From positions 1-64,000 of the forward strand of contig CACKVD010000005.1 in NCBI GenBank assembly GCA_902603555.1: 64,000 nt of DNA, read 5' to 3'. The notes under the pieces are model-generated. The model worked only from the letters and a program-made list of their open reading frames with translations. It was not told the origin of the DNA and did no database searches. Every line of letters starts with the position of its first letter. Position 1 is the first letter of the stretch. A program made the translations under genes and the position numbers. Of this stretch, positions 11,926 to 22,785 are shown one piece after another. The stretch is from an uncultured Pelagibacteraceae bacterium. Its GTDB lineage: Bacteria > Pseudomonadota > Alphaproteobacteria > Pelagibacterales > Pelagibacteraceae.

Positions 11926-13973
11926 GCAATATCATTTATTATGTCTGCTCGATCGTATAATTTTACTAATGCTTTAAATCTACTAATATCTTCTTTTTCT
12001 TTTTCAATTCTTTTGATTTCTTTTTCAGCTAAAATAAAAAGATTATGATTGTGGATTGGGTCTGCTAATTTAAAGCTTTTAATTCCGCTCTGTTTAAAAC
12101 CCAAAATATCCCCAAACCCTCTTAACTTCATATCTTCCTCAGATATCCAAAAACCATCATTAGACTCTTTTAATATATTTATTCTTTTTTTTGCATTTTC
12201 ACTCAAATTGGATTTAAACATTAATATACATGATGACACTTTATTACCTCTCCCAACCCTGCCTCTAAGCTGATGTAATTGAGATAAACCAAATTTATTT
12301 GCATTTTCAATAACAATTACATTTGCATTAGGAAAATCTATACCAACCTCAATAATTGTTGTTGATACTAAAATTTTAAATTCATTTTTTAAAAATTTAT
12401 TTAAAATTAACTCTTTTTCTTCAATGGTTGTTTTTCCATGAAGTAAAAAAACTTCTTTAGGGAATAACTTTTTCAAATATTCAGACTTTTTTACAGCGGA
12501 TGTATGATCAATTTTATTTGATTCTTCAATTAAAGGGCACACCCAAAAAATTTGATTTCCAAGATTAATTTCTTTTTTTACAAATTTAATTACATCATCA
12601 ATTTTATTTTCAAATTTACTATAGGTTTTAACAGGTTTACGAATATTTGGTTTTTCTCGAATAATGGAAAGATCCATATCACCATATATTGTCATCGTCA
12701 AAGTACGTGGTATTGGTGTGGCAGTCATTAAAAGAACATCACAATCTTTACCAGCTTTATCAGATAACTTTTTTCTTTGATTGACTCCAAACTTGTGTTG
12801 TTCATCTATTATTATTAATCCAAGGTTTCTAAATTGAACTTTTTTTTGAAATAAAGCATGTGTTCCGAAGATTATATCAATTTGTTTCTTTAACAATCTA
12901 TCTAAAATATTTTTTTTGTCTCTATAAGTTGATTTCCCAGAGAGTAATTCTATTCTTATGTTTTTTGGAAATATTTTTTGTGCTAACAAAGAATGCTGTC
13001 TTGCTAATATTTCAGTAGGTGCCATTACTGCTACTTGAAAACCTGAATTAATTGAATTGTAGGCAGACAATAATGATACTATTGTTTTTCCGCTACCAAC
13101 ATCACCCTGTAACAATCTAAACATCTTTTTATCAGAACATAAATCTTTATTTATCTCATCTAAAGTTTTGTTTTGATCATTCGTTAATGAGTAGTTTAAA
13201 GTAGAAATTATTTCATTTTGTTTTTTTGTATCGAATTTTTTTTTAGTTTTTTTAACTTTTTTGATTTTTTTTCTAATTTCAGAATTTACTAAAAATGTTG
13301 AGAAAATTTCATCAAAAGCTAGTCTTTGATAAAAGTTTTCTTTAAATTTTCCAATATTTTCAGGATTATGTAATTTTTTAATTGAATCATTCCAACTCAT
13401 ATTATCAAATTTCTTTAATATTTCTTTTGAATGCCATTCATCAATTTTAGGTAAATTATTTATTATCTGTAATATAATCTTATTATAAACTTTCTCACTG
13501 ATACCTTCAGTTAATGAGTAACTATTGTGTTTTTGTTTTATTATAGAGGAGTTTTCTGAAATATATTTAGGATTTGTAAGCTGGTATTTATTTCTAAAAT
13601 GTTTAATTTTACCACTAATTGTAACTTCTTTACCAATAGGCAATATCTTTTTAATATATCCCTCATAACTATTAAAAAAAACACAATCTATCTCACCAGT
13701 TTCATCTTTACATAAAACCCGACTTGGTAAGTTTCTAATTCTTGGAAACAAATATTTTTGGGGTATTACAGTTATAGTTTGTGTTTCATCTATTTTTAAA
13801 TCTTTTATTTTCGACGATAAACTTCTATCAGTGTACGATTTTGGTAATTTCCACAATAAATCAAAAATATTATTTATCTTTTTTTTCTTGAGTAAATTTG
13901 TTGTCTTAATTCCGATACCCTTGAGAGAAGTGAGGTCAGATAATAAGTATTTATAATTTCTTTTAATATCCAT
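11922..13973 (-). CDS. recG: ATP-dependent DNA helicase RecG
   Basis: LLQGDVGSGKTIV, DEQHKFGV, MTATPIPRTL, QLHQLRGRVGRG. Confidence 0.97.
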   Translation of the reverse strand: MDIKRNYKYLLSDLTSLKGIGIKTTNLLKKKKINNIFDLLWKLPKSYTDRSLSSKIKDLKIDETQTITVIPQKYLFPRIRNLPSRVLCKDETGEIDCVFFNSYEGYIKKILPIGKEVTISGKIKHFRNKYQLTNPKYISENSSIIKQKHNSYSLTEGISEKVYNKIILQIINNLPKIDEWHSKEILKKFDNMSWNDSIKKLHNPENIGKFKENFYQRLAFDEIFSTFLVNSEIRKKIKKVKKTKKKFDTKKQNEIISTLNYSLTNDQNKTLDEINKDLCSDKKMFRLLQGDVGSGKTIVSLLSAYNSINSGFQVAVMAPTEILARQHSLLAQKIFPKNIRIELLSGKSTYRDKKNILDRLLKKQIDIIFGTHALFQKKVQFRNLGLIIIDEQHKFGVNQRKKLSDKAGKDCDVLLMTATPIPRTLTMTIYGDMDLSIIREKPNIRKPVKTYSKFENKIDDVIKFVKKEINLGNQIFWVCPLIEESNKIDHTSAVKKSEYLKKLFPKEVFLLHGKTTIEEKELILNKFLKNEFKILVSTTIIEVGIDFPNANVIVIENANKFGLSQLHQLRGRVGRGNKVSSCILMFKSNLSENAKKRINILKESNDGFWISEEDMKLRGFGDILGFKQSGIKSFKLADPIHNHNLFILAEKEIKRIEKEKEDISRFKALVKLYDRADIINDIA

Positions 13974-13995
13974 AAACTAATATTATATTCCTATT

Positions 13996-14253
13996 ATGAC
14001 TGCTGATATAGAACAAATAAAAAAAAAAATTATTTATCGATCAAATTATCGCGGCACAAAAGAAATGGATAAACTTTTAGGAGCTTTTACAAATAAATAT
14101 ATAAATCAATTAGATTATGAAGATTTAAACCAATTAATAAAATTTTTGGCAATTGATGATAATAATCTTTATAATTTTTATAATGGTTTAAAAACAAATA
14201 TAGAATTTGAAGATAATAAAATTAATAATCTATTTAAAAATTTTAAATATTAA
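13996..14253 (+). CDS. sdhE: FAD assembly factor SdhE
   Basis: RSNYRGTKEMDKLLGAF (RGxxE motif); divergent from recG, a common alphaproteobacterial neighbourhood. Confidence 0.88.
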   Translation: MTADIEQIKKKIIYRSNYRGTKEMDKLLGAFTNKYINQLDYEDLNQLIKFLAIDDNNLYNFYNGLKTNIEFEDNKINNLFKNFKY

Positions 14254-14262
14254 TGATTTTAG

Positions 14263-14352
14263 TGGCGGAGAGACTGGGATTCGAACCCAGGAAAGAGTTG
14301 CCCCTTTGCCGGTTTTCAAGACCGGTGCTTTCAACCGCTCAGCCATCTCTCC
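14263..14352 (-). tRNA. tRNA-Ser (anticodon TGA)
   Basis: Reverse complement GGAGAGATGGCTGAGCGG...CTTGAAAACC...variable arm...GGTTCGAATCC...CTCTCCGCCA. Confidence 0.96.
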
Positions 14353-14434
14353 TTGTAGAAGCTTTTATAATTAAAAATATTTAATTCAACTATAAAATAG
14401 TCTATTTAATGAAAGTATTATTTAATTCATTAAA

Positions 14435-15319
14435 ATGTCAATGAAACCAGATTTTAATAAAGGATTATTGTTAACATCATTAGGATCTTTTTGGTGGGGA
14501 TTTATTGGTGTAATATATTTTGAATATGTATCATTTATTGGTCATGTTGAATTAGTTGTTCATAGATGTTTATGGACAGCATTAATGCTAATTTTTACAA
14601 CTACATTATTTTCTAAATGGAAATTATTTTTATCAACATCCTCAAATAAAAAATACTTATTATATTTATTTATATCTGGTTTTTTAATTTTTACAAATTG
14701 GGCAATTTGGATTTATGCTGTTGCTACTGACAGAATAATTGATGCAAGTTTTGGATATTTTATAATGCCAATAATTAGTGTTTTGCTTGGTTACATTTTT
14801 TTTAAAGAAAATCTTAATAGAAAAAGAACATTTTCAATTTTATTAGTCTTGATCTCAATCTTAATGTTAATCCTTTTTAATTTAAAAGATCTTCCTTGGG
14901 TTGGTCTTATAGTTGCATTAAGTTGGGCTTTTTATAACTTAGTGAGAAAAAAAATAAATGTTGATACAGATATAGGTCTTTTGATTGAAAGTTTATATAT
15001 TCTACCTTTTGCAATTATAACTTTTTACTTCATAAGTAAAAATGGCTTTAACGATTTTAGTTTTTCTAACTTAGAATTAAGTCTGCTTCTTATACTAGCG
15101 GGCCCAATGACTGTGATTCCTTTGTTTTTATATGTCAGAGGTGTCGAGTTGATTGGCCTAGGTCCAACAGGTATGATTTTTTATATCACTCCAACTTTAC
15201 AGTTTATTTTGGGGTATTTTTATTACAATGAGGAGTTTTCATTAGTTAAATTTCTAAGTTTTATTATTATTTGGATTGCTGTAATTATATATCTTAAAGA
15301 TCTTTATGAAAATAATTAA
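14435..15319 (+). CDS. rarD: EamA/RarD-like drug/metabolite transporter
   Basis: KGLLLTSLGSFWWGFIGVIYF; TNWAIWIYAV; SFGYFIMPIISVLLG typical of RarD. Confidence 0.88.
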   Translation: MSMKPDFNKGLLLTSLGSFWWGFIGVIYFEYVSFIGHVELVVHRCLWTALMLIFTTTLFSKWKLFLSTSSNKKYLLYLFISGFLIFTNWAIWIYAVATDRIIDASFGYFIMPIISVLLGYIFFKENLNRKRTFSILLVLISILMLILFNLKDLPWVGLIVALSWAFYNLVRKKINVDTDIGLLIESLYILPFAIITFYFISKNGFNDFSFSNLELSLLLILAGPMTVIPLFLYVRGVELIGLGPTGMIFYITPTLQFILGYFYYNEEFSLVKFLSFIIIWIAVIIYLKDLYENN

Positions 15320-16307
15320 TAATTTTTTTTTAATATTTATCATCTCATTTACAAACTTATTAGCAGATACGAGTCTTGAGTTTAATGAATGGAAAAAGAA
15401 TTTTAGAATTTTAGCATTAAAAAATAATATATCAGAAAAAACATTCGACACTGTAATGTCAGACGTAAAATTTTTACCTAATGTAATTAAATATGACAGA
15501 TATCAACCAGAATTTTATGAAGATACAAAAACCTATGTTACAAAAAGGACTTCAGTAAAAAAAGTTCAAAAAGGAACAAGCTTTTATAATAAAAATTCTT
15601 CACTTATTAATGAAGTTGAAAAAAAATTTAATATAGAAAAAGAATTACTTCTTTCATTAATGGGTATTGAAACAAATTATGGTACATATGTTGGTAAAAT
15701 GGATATTTTATCATCATTATCTACTCTGAGTTATGATAAAAGAAGATCTCAATTTTTTACTGAAGAACTTTTAATTTTATTAAAATTAATAGACTCAAAT
15801 CAAATTGATCATGAAACTTTATATGGATCGTGGGCTGGTGCTTTTGGTTTTTTTCAATTTATGCCATCAACTATTAAGAATCACGCTATAGATTATGATA
15901 AAAATAATCATATTGATTTAAAAAATCCTACCGATGCTTATGCATCTGCCGCTAACTATCTTTACAAGATGGGTTGGGATAAAAATTCACATTGTTTTTA
16001 TAAAATAAATCTTAATGATAAAATTTCAAAAAAGTATTTAAATGTTTCTGCAAAAAAATTAGTGAATAAAAGAAAACTTAAATATTTTAAAAAATTTATT
16101 TCAAATTACGATGATTTTAATTTTCTTGATGAAAACCTCAAAGTTGCAATAATTACTCCAGATAAAGATATCATACCTGAAGCAGAAACCCTAAATCCTG
16201 CATATATAGTTTTTGACAATTATGAAATAGTTTTAAAGTGGAATAGATCGCTTAGATTTGCTTTAGCAGTTTGTACATTAAAAGATAAGATTAAAAATGA
16301 ATTATAA
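15306..16307 (+). CDS. Lytic murein transglycosylase, MltB-like
   Basis: LLSLMGIETNYGTYVG, SWAGAFGFFQFMPSTI, DAYASAANYL; signal peptide. Confidence 0.92.
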   Translation: MKIINNFFLIFIISFTNLLADTSLEFNEWKKNFRILALKNNISEKTFDTVMSDVKFLPNVIKYDRYQPEFYEDTKTYVTKRTSVKKVQKGTSFYNKNSSLINEVEKKFNIEKELLLSLMGIETNYGTYVGKMDILSSLSTLSYDKRRSQFFTEELLILLKLIDSNQIDHETLYGSWAGAFGFFQFMPSTIKNHAIDYDKNNHIDLKNPTDAYASAANYLYKMGWDKNSHCFYKINLNDKISKKYLNVSAKKLVNKRKLKYFKKFISNYDDFNFLDENLKVAIITPDKDIIPEAETLNPAYIVFDNYEIVLKWNRSLRFALAVCTLKDKIKNEL

Positions 16308-17049
16308 GATATTAATTTTCTCATTTATATGCTTATTTTTTTTTGGTTGTGAACAGATAAATACCAATAAATCTAGTGAGATTAATTTTAAACCAGAAAA
16401 CAGTTATAAAAATTTGGGATTTGCCCTTATTTATAATAATAATCTTGAAAATATAAAAAAATTAGAGACAAGATCTTTAGATATTTATCATAAATCATTA
16501 AAAAAAAAATCATCTGTAAAAATTCTAAACCCCGCAAATGGTAAATATTTAATTGCACAAGTTAAATCAAATAAAGAAAAATTTTCAAATTTTTATAATT
16601 CTATTTTGAGCTCAAGAATAGCTGAAGAATTAGAGCTGAATATTAATGAACCCTATGTTGAAATAATATTAATTTCAAAAAAATCAACTTTTGTAGCAAA
16701 GAAGTCTAAAATGTTTGAAGAAGAAAAAACTGTAGCTGAAAAAGCCCCTGTAGATGGTATTCAAATTAATGACTTAAATCAAAAAAAAGTTAAAAAGAAG
16801 ACACCTATAAGTAAGAAATTTTCTTATTCAATTAAGGTGGCAGATTTTTATTACGAGGACACTGCCTTTTTAATGAAAGATAGAATAAGAAAAGAAACCT
16901 CAATTAAAACATTGAAAATAAGTAGATTATCTCAAACAAAATATAGGGTATTAATAGGACCTTTTAATGATATAAAAAGTTTAAAAAACTCATTTGAAAA
17001 TTTGAGTTCTTTGAATTTTGAAAATTTAGAAATTTTAAAAAATGATTAA
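16297..17049 (+). CDS. Divergent RlpA-like lipoprotein with C-terminal SPOR domain
   Basis: Lipobox FFGCEQ; SVKILNPANGKYLIAQV...RIAEELEL resembles a degenerate RlpA barrel; C-terminal YSIKVADFYYEDTA...YRVLIGPFND SPOR-like; lies between mltB and dacA. Confidence 0.65.
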   Translation: MNYKILIFSFICLFFFGCEQINTNKSSEINFKPENSYKNLGFALIYNNNLENIKKLETRSLDIYHKSLKKKSSVKILNPANGKYLIAQVKSNKEKFSNFYNSILSSRIAEELELNINEPYVEIILISKKSTFVAKKSKMFEEEKTVAEKAPVDGIQINDLNQKKVKKKTPISKKFSYSIKVADFYYEDTAFLMKDRIRKETSIKTLKISRLSQTKYRVLIGPFNDIKSLKNSFENLSSLNFENLEILKND

Positions 17050-18193
17050 AAAACTTATCATAATTTTTTTTGTAAACATATTCGTATCACAATTTGCAAA
17101 TGCTAATTTGGAAATAAAAGCCAGAACTGCAATTTTGCAGGATTTTTTATCAGGAGAAATTTTATATGAAAAAGAACCTGATAGATCTATTTATCCAGCC
17201 TCTATGACTAAAATAATGACAAGTATTATTGCATTTGATTTAATCAAATCTGGTGATTTAGATTTAGATGAAAAGTTTATTATTTCTGAAAAAGCATGGA
17301 GATTATCTACAGCTGGATATTCTTCAATGTTTGTAATGATAGGAGATGAAGTATCTGTATATGATTTACTTAAAGGAATTATTGTTGCTTCAGGCAATGA
17401 TGCGTGCATTGCACTAGCAGAAGGAATTGCCGGAACTGAAGAAGAGTTTGCTATAATGATGACTTCAAAAGCGAAGGAAATTGGTATGGAAAATACTAAT
17501 TTTGCTAACTCTTCAGGAATAAATGATCCTGACAACTACTCAACTGTCAGAGATATAATGATAATGTCAAATTATTTGATTAAAAACCATCCAGAATATT
17601 ATGAATGGTTTAGTGAAAAAGAATTTACTTGGGATAGAACAGGGGGTGATCCGATAACACAAGGTAACAGGAATCCACTTTTATATAAAAATATGGGTGT
17701 AGATGGAATTAAAACTGGCTACTTAGCTGTAGAAAGATATTCTTTAGCTTCATCATTAAAGAGAAAAGGAAGAAGACTCATCGCAGTTGGAAGTGGTTTT
17801 GAAACGAAAAATGAGAGATCTAGAGAAAGTGCAAAACTTTTAACTTTTGGTCTCACAAATTTTGATTTAGTCGAAATTTCAAAAAAAGATGATCCATTTA
17901 CATCCTTAGAAGTTTGGCTTGGTAAAGAGAAATTAGTTAAAGCCTATACAAAAGAGAATATTTACAAAACAATAAAAAAAGGACAAAAAAAGAAATTAAA
18001 AGCCAAAGTTGTTTATGAAGGACCTATTGAAGCTCCAATTAAAAAAGATCAAATATTAGCAAAACTTGAGATTATTTATGATCAAAACTTAATAGGTGAA
18101 TATGAACTATTAGCTATTAATGAAGTCAAAAAAGTTAATATTTTTTCAAGATTAATGAAATCTTTAAATTATCTTATATGGGGCGATGTATAA
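17042..18193 (+). CDS. D-alanyl-D-alanine carboxypeptidase (DacA/PBP5 family)
   Basis: YPASMTKIMT (SxxK), ASGNDACIALAE (SGN), GVDGIKTGYL (KTG). Confidence 0.96.
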   Translation: MIKKLIIIFFVNIFVSQFANANLEIKARTAILQDFLSGEILYEKEPDRSIYPASMTKIMTSIIAFDLIKSGDLDLDEKFIISEKAWRLSTAGYSSMFVMIGDEVSVYDLLKGIIVASGNDACIALAEGIAGTEEEFAIMMTSKAKEIGMENTNFANSSGINDPDNYSTVRDIMIMSNYLIKNHPEYYEWFSEKEFTWDRTGGDPITQGNRNPLLYKNMGVDGIKTGYLAVERYSLASSLKRKGRRLIAVGSGFETKNERSRESAKLLTFGLTNFDLVEISKKDDPFTSLEVWLGKEKLVKAYTKENIYKTIKKGQKKKLKAKVVYEGPIEAPIKKDQILAKLEIIYDQNLIGEYELLAINEVKKVNIFSRLMKSLNYLIWGDV

Positions 18194-18797
18194 AAAACCC
18201 TTAATTGTTTTTGAAGGTATTGAAGGAAGTGGAAAAAGCTTACATATTTCAAATGTCTCTAGATATTTACACAAAAAAAAAATTGACCACATTAAATTAA
18301 GAGAACCAGGTGGAAGTCTTAATTCAGAAAAAATAAGAAAATTGATACTTAATAATAAATCAAATTTTAATAAAGATACTGATTTATTACTTTATTTGGC
18401 AGCAAGAAGTGAAAATCTAGTTTTATTAAATAAGTATTTTAGAAAAAAAGTAATATTAATTGATAGATTTATTGACTCAACTATATCCTATCAACATTAT
18501 GGATTAGGTGTTAATTTAAACTTAATAAAAGTTATCAATAAATACCTTTTAAAGAATATTAAAATTGATTTTACATTTTTAAATACCGTAAGTAAAAATA
18601 ATATGATTAAAAGACTTAAATTAAGAAAATCACTTAATAGATATGATAAATTTAATGAATCTTTTTATCAAAATGTACAAAAAGGTTTTTTAAAACTTGC
18701 AAAAAAAGATAAAAAAAAATATTTAATAATTGATTCAAATTTGGATGTTAAGACAAATAAATCTTTAATAATTGATAAAATTGATAAATTGATATGA
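18186..18797 (+). CDS. tmk: Thymidylate kinase
   Basis: IVFEGIEGSGKSLHI, REPGGS, DRFIDSTISYQHYGLG. Confidence 0.95.
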   Translation: MYKKPLIVFEGIEGSGKSLHISNVSRYLHKKKIDHIKLREPGGSLNSEKIRKLILNNKSNFNKDTDLLLYLAARSENLVLLNKYFRKKVILIDRFIDSTISYQHYGLGVNLNLIKVINKYLLKNIKIDFTFLNTVSKNNMIKRLKLRKSLNRYDKFNESFYQNVQKGFLKLAKKDKKKYLIIDSNLDVKTNKSLIIDKIDKLI

Positions 18798-19726
18798 TTT
18801 ATGTTGAACCAATTAACCAACTAAAGTTATTTGGTTTAGAAAAATATATTCATGAATTAATCAATCTATATGATAATAAAAAACTACCTAGTAAGATACT
18901 ACTTAGTGGATCTAAAGGTTTAGGTAAATCAACATTATCTTATCATTTTATTAATTATGTTTTATCAAAAGATGAGCAATATAGTTATAATTATTATGAT
19001 TTTACAATAAATTCTGAAAATCATTCTTTTAAAACTATCTTAAATAAATCTAATCCAAATTTTATTTTAATTGATGTAAATACTGATAAAAAATTTATTG
19101 ATATTGACCAAATTAGAAAATTGATAATTAATTTGAATAAATCATCTTTCAATAATAAGCCAAGATTTGTTTTGATAGATAACATAGAGTTTTTAAATAC
19201 AAATTCAATTAATTCATTACTTAAAGTTTTAGAGGAACCTTCTGTAAATATTCATTTTATTCTAATTCACAATAATAAAAAAATCTTACCTACTTTATTA
19301 TCAAGATGTATTAATTTTAAGATTTCATTATCTAATAAAGAAATTTTAAACATAGCTAACAAATTGTTAGATGATAAAATAGAAAATTTTGTTAACAAAG
19401 ATTTGATCAACTATTACATCACACCAGGAAATATTTATAACTTAGTATTTTTTGGCGTAAATAATGAGTATGACCTTATTAATATAGATTTAAAAGATTT
19501 TTTAAATACTGTAATTGAAAATAAACACTATAAAAAAGAGTATCTAATCAATTTTATGATTTTTGATTTTATTGAATTTTATTTTAATAAAATTAATTCT
19601 TCATTTTCAACAAAAATTTCTGATAAATATAGTTACTTTTTAAAAAGAATATCTGATACTAAAAGATTTAACTTAGATGAAGAATCTCTATTTTTAGAAT
19701 TCAAGAATGTTATTTTAAATGGATAA
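18794..19726 (+). CDS. holB: DNA polymerase III delta' subunit / AAA clamp-loader-like
   Basis: KILLSGSKGLGKSTL, NSINSLLKVLEEPSVNIHFILIHNN, LPTLLSRC; between tmk and metG. Confidence 0.9.
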   Translation: MIYVEPINQLKLFGLEKYIHELINLYDNKKLPSKILLSGSKGLGKSTLSYHFINYVLSKDEQYSYNYYDFTINSENHSFKTILNKSNPNFILIDVNTDKKFIDIDQIRKLIINLNKSSFNNKPRFVLIDNIEFLNTNSINSLLKVLEEPSVNIHFILIHNNKKILPTLLSRCINFKISLSNKEILNIANKLLDDKIENFVNKDLINYYITPGNIYNLVFFGVNNEYDLINIDLKDFLNTVIENKHYKKEYLINFMIFDFIEFYFNKINSSFSTKISDKYSYFLKRISDTKRFNLDEESLFLEFKNVILNG

Positions 19727-21260
19727 AAACTTTTACATAACAACTCCAATTTATTATCCATCAGCGAAACCTCATATGGGACATGCTTACTCAAGTATAA
19801 TTGCAGATTTTTTTGCAAGATTTAAAACAATTGATGATTATAATGTTTATTTTCTCACTGGTACAGATGAACATGGTCTAAAAATTCAAAGGTCTGCTGA
19901 AAAAGCTGGGCAAGATACACTTAAATTTTGTGATCAAATAAGTAAAACTTTTAAAGATTTATCCAAAATTTTAAACTTATCAAATACTGATTTTATTAGA
20001 ACTACTGAAGAAAGACATAAAAAAACTGTTCAATACCTATGGACTGAGCTTGAAAAAAATGGTGATATTTATCTTTCTAAATATTCAGGTTGGTACTCCA
20101 TATCGGATGAAGCCTTTTATAACAATGATGAAATTGAAGAATTAGAAGGTAATAAAGTTGCGATTACATCAAAATCTCCAGTTGAGTGGATAGAGGAAGA
20201 GTCATATTTTTTTAAACTTTCAAAATGGGAAAAACCTTTATTAGATTATTATGAAGCTAATCCAGATTTTATTTCTCCTGCATCTAGAAAAAATGAGGTA
20301 ATAAGTTTTGTTAAAAGTGGACTTAAAGATTTATCAGTAAGTAGAAAAACTTTTTCATGGGGCATACAAGTTCCGAATAATAAGGAACATGTAATATATG
20401 TTTGGCTTGATGCTCTTACTAACTATTTAAGTGCTTTAAATTATCCAGAAACTAAAGATAGATTGTTCAAAAAATTTTGGCCTGCTTCAATACATTTAAT
20501 TGGTAAGGATATTCTTAGATTTCATGCTATTTATTGGCCTGCATTTTTACTAGCTGCTAAAATAGATTTACCAAAAAAAATTTATGGTCATGGATGGATT
20601 CTATCTGGTGAAGAAAAAATGTCTAAATCAAGAGGGAATATATTAGATCCTTTAGAAATTATTGAAAAATATGGTTTAGATCCATTAAGATATTACTTAA
20701 TTAAAGAGGTATCCTTTGGAAATGATGGAAATATTTCTCAAGAAAGACTAGAGGATTGCATTAATAGTGATTTAGCAAATAATTATGGAAATTTGTGTCA
20801 ACGAGTTACTGCATTTGCATCAAAAAATTGCAATGGCAGAATTCCTTCTAGTGTTAAATTTCAGACTGATGATTTGAAAATATTAAATAAGTATAAAGAC
20901 AACTTAGGTAATATTAGATCAAAAATTGATCAACAAGATATTAATTTTTATATTGAGTATATAGTAAATTCACTTTTTGAAGCTAATAAATATTTTAATG
21001 ATCAAGAACCATGGAAAAAAAAAGATGACCTTATAAGATTAAATACAATAGTTTATACTACTTTAGAAATAGTGAGAAAAATAAGTTTTTTACTTTATCC
21101 AATTATTCCAGAATCATCGTTAAAAGCTTTACAAATATTCAATTTATCAAAAAAAGATATAAAACTAGAATCTATTGCAAATAATGAGTTTTTAGTTAAA
21201 GATAAAATGATAAATACGATAGATATTCTTTTTAAAAAAATAGAAAAAAAAAATGATTGA
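19719..21260 (+). CDS. metG: Methionyl-tRNA synthetase
   Basis: TTPIYYPSAKPHMGHAYSSI; KMSKSRGN; TGTDEHGLKI. Confidence 0.97.
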   Translation: MDKNFYITTPIYYPSAKPHMGHAYSSIIADFFARFKTIDDYNVYFLTGTDEHGLKIQRSAEKAGQDTLKFCDQISKTFKDLSKILNLSNTDFIRTTEERHKKTVQYLWTELEKNGDIYLSKYSGWYSISDEAFYNNDEIEELEGNKVAITSKSPVEWIEEESYFFKLSKWEKPLLDYYEANPDFISPASRKNEVISFVKSGLKDLSVSRKTFSWGIQVPNNKEHVIYVWLDALTNYLSALNYPETKDRLFKKFWPASIHLIGKDILRFHAIYWPAFLLAAKIDLPKKIYGHGWILSGEEKMSKSRGNILDPLEIIEKYGLDPLRYYLIKEVSFGNDGNISQERLEDCINSDLANNYGNLCQRVTAFASKNCNGRIPSSVKFQTDDLKILNKYKDNLGNIRSKIDQQDINFYIEYIVNSLFEANKYFNDQEPWKKKDDLIRLNTIVYTTLEIVRKISFLLYPIIPESSLKALQIFNLSKKDIKLESIANNEFLVKDKMINTIDILFKKIEKKND

Positions 21261-22011
21261 TTCACACTGCCATTTAGATCATGAGCCACTTTTTGATAAT
21301 TTAGATGCTGTTTTAAAAAGATCAAAAGATGCTGGAATCCAAAAACTTCTTACAATATGTACAACATTTGAAAGTTATGAAAAGATCAAACAACTAGTTA
21401 AAAAAGATGATATTATTTATGGGACTTATGGTATTCATCCCCATGAAGCAAAAAATGACAAAATTACCTCTAAAAAAATAATTGATGAAATTAATAATAA
21501 TGAAAAAATTATTGGAATAGGAGAAACGGGTTTAGATTTTTATTACAATCATAGTGATAAAGTGGATCAGATTAAAAGTTTTGAAGAACATATAAAAGCT
21601 GCTATTAAATTAAATATCCCTTTGATTATTCATTCTAGAAATGCTGATAACGATATGTTTGATATTTTAAACAACTTCAAAAGATTTGATTTAAAAATCT
21701 TGATGCATTGTTTTACAGGATCAAAAATTTTTGCCAAAAAACTATTAAAATTGAATGCTTATTTTTCAGCAAGTGGAATAATAACATTTAAGAATTCTAT
21801 AGATTTACAAGAAACTTTTAAATTTCTTCCTTTAGAAAAATTATTAATCGAAACCGATAGTCCTTATTTGGCACCTGTTCCTAATCGAGGTAAGAAAAAT
21901 GAGCCATCTTTTGTTAAATATACAGCTGAAAAATTAGCCTCCATTAAAGATATAACAACTGAACATTTGATAAAAACCACTACAACAAATTTTAATAATT
22001 TATTTAATTAG
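21253..22011 (+). CDS. TatD family hydrolase
   Basis: MIDSHCHLD, GIGETGLDFYY, IIHSRNA, ETDSPYLAPVPNRGK. Confidence 0.96.
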   Translation: MIDSHCHLDHEPLFDNLDAVLKRSKDAGIQKLLTICTTFESYEKIKQLVKKDDIIYGTYGIHPHEAKNDKITSKKIIDEINNNEKIIGIGETGLDFYYNHSDKVDQIKSFEEHIKAAIKLNIPLIIHSRNADNDMFDILNNFKRFDLKILMHCFTGSKIFAKKLLKLNAYFSASGIITFKNSIDLQETFKFLPLEKLLIETDSPYLAPVPNRGKKNEPSFVKYTAEKLASIKDITTEHLIKTTTTNFNNLFN

Positions 22012-22014
22012 AAA

Positions 22015-22785
22015 ATGAAATTTATCATTCTAGGTTGTGGAAGTTCAATGGGTGTACCTAGGGCTGATGGTTTTTTTGGTAAATGTAATCCAAAAAATCC
22101 AAAAAATCTTAGAACTAGATGTTCAGGGTTAATTAAAACTAAAGACGAAACAATTATAATTGATACTTCACCAGATTTAAGACAACAACTAATAAATAAC
22201 AAGATTAAAACGATAGATAAAGTATTTTACTCTCATATGCATGCAGATCAGACTCATGGAATAAATGATTTGAGAGTCTTTTATTTAAAAAACAAAAAAA
22301 CTATTCCAATATATGCTGATATTAAAACAAAAAAATACCTATTTAATTCTTTTAAATATTGTTTTGTAAATAATAGTAATGAATATCCCGCAACATTAAA
22401 ATTTAATAATATTAATAGAAATTTATTTATTAAGGATGGGGAAAAAAAGATTTCAGTTAAACCAATAGTAGTCAAACATGGTAAGGTTAATAGTATTTGT
22501 TATATTTTTGATAAGAAACTTGCTTACATAAGTGATGTAAGTAGTATTGACTCAAAATATTACAATTATTTTAAAAATCTAAAATATCTAATTATAGATT
22601 GTTTGTGGTTAAGATATCATCCATCCCATTTAAATTTAGAAAATTCATTAAAACTTATAAAATTATTTAAACCTAAAAAGGCAATATTAACTAATTTGCA
22701 CTCTGATCTTGATTATGATTACTTAAAAAAAATACTACCAAATAATATAATACCTGCCTATGACGGATTAAATTTAAATTTATAA
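22015..22785 (+). CDS. MBL-fold metallohydrolase (PhnP-like)
   Basis: ILGCGSSMGVPRADG; FYSHMHADQTHGINDLR. Confidence 0.92.
   Translation: MKFIILGCGSSMGVPRADGFFGKCNPKNPKNLRTRCSGLIKTKDETIIIDTSPDLRQQLINNKIKTIDKVFYSHMHADQTHGINDLRVFYLKNKKTIPIYADIKTKKYLFNSFKYCFVNNSNEYPATLKFNNINRNLFIKDGEKKISVKPIVVKHGKVNSICYIFDKKLAYISDVSSIDSKYYNYFKNLKYLIIDCLWLRYHPSHLNLENSLKLIKLFKPKKAILTNLHSDLDYDYLKKILPNNIIPAYDGLNLNL

Noticed and set aside
17191-17535. 114-aa ORF antisense to the D-Ala-D-Ala carboxypeptidase
   Set aside because: Shadow ORF of a conserved CDS.
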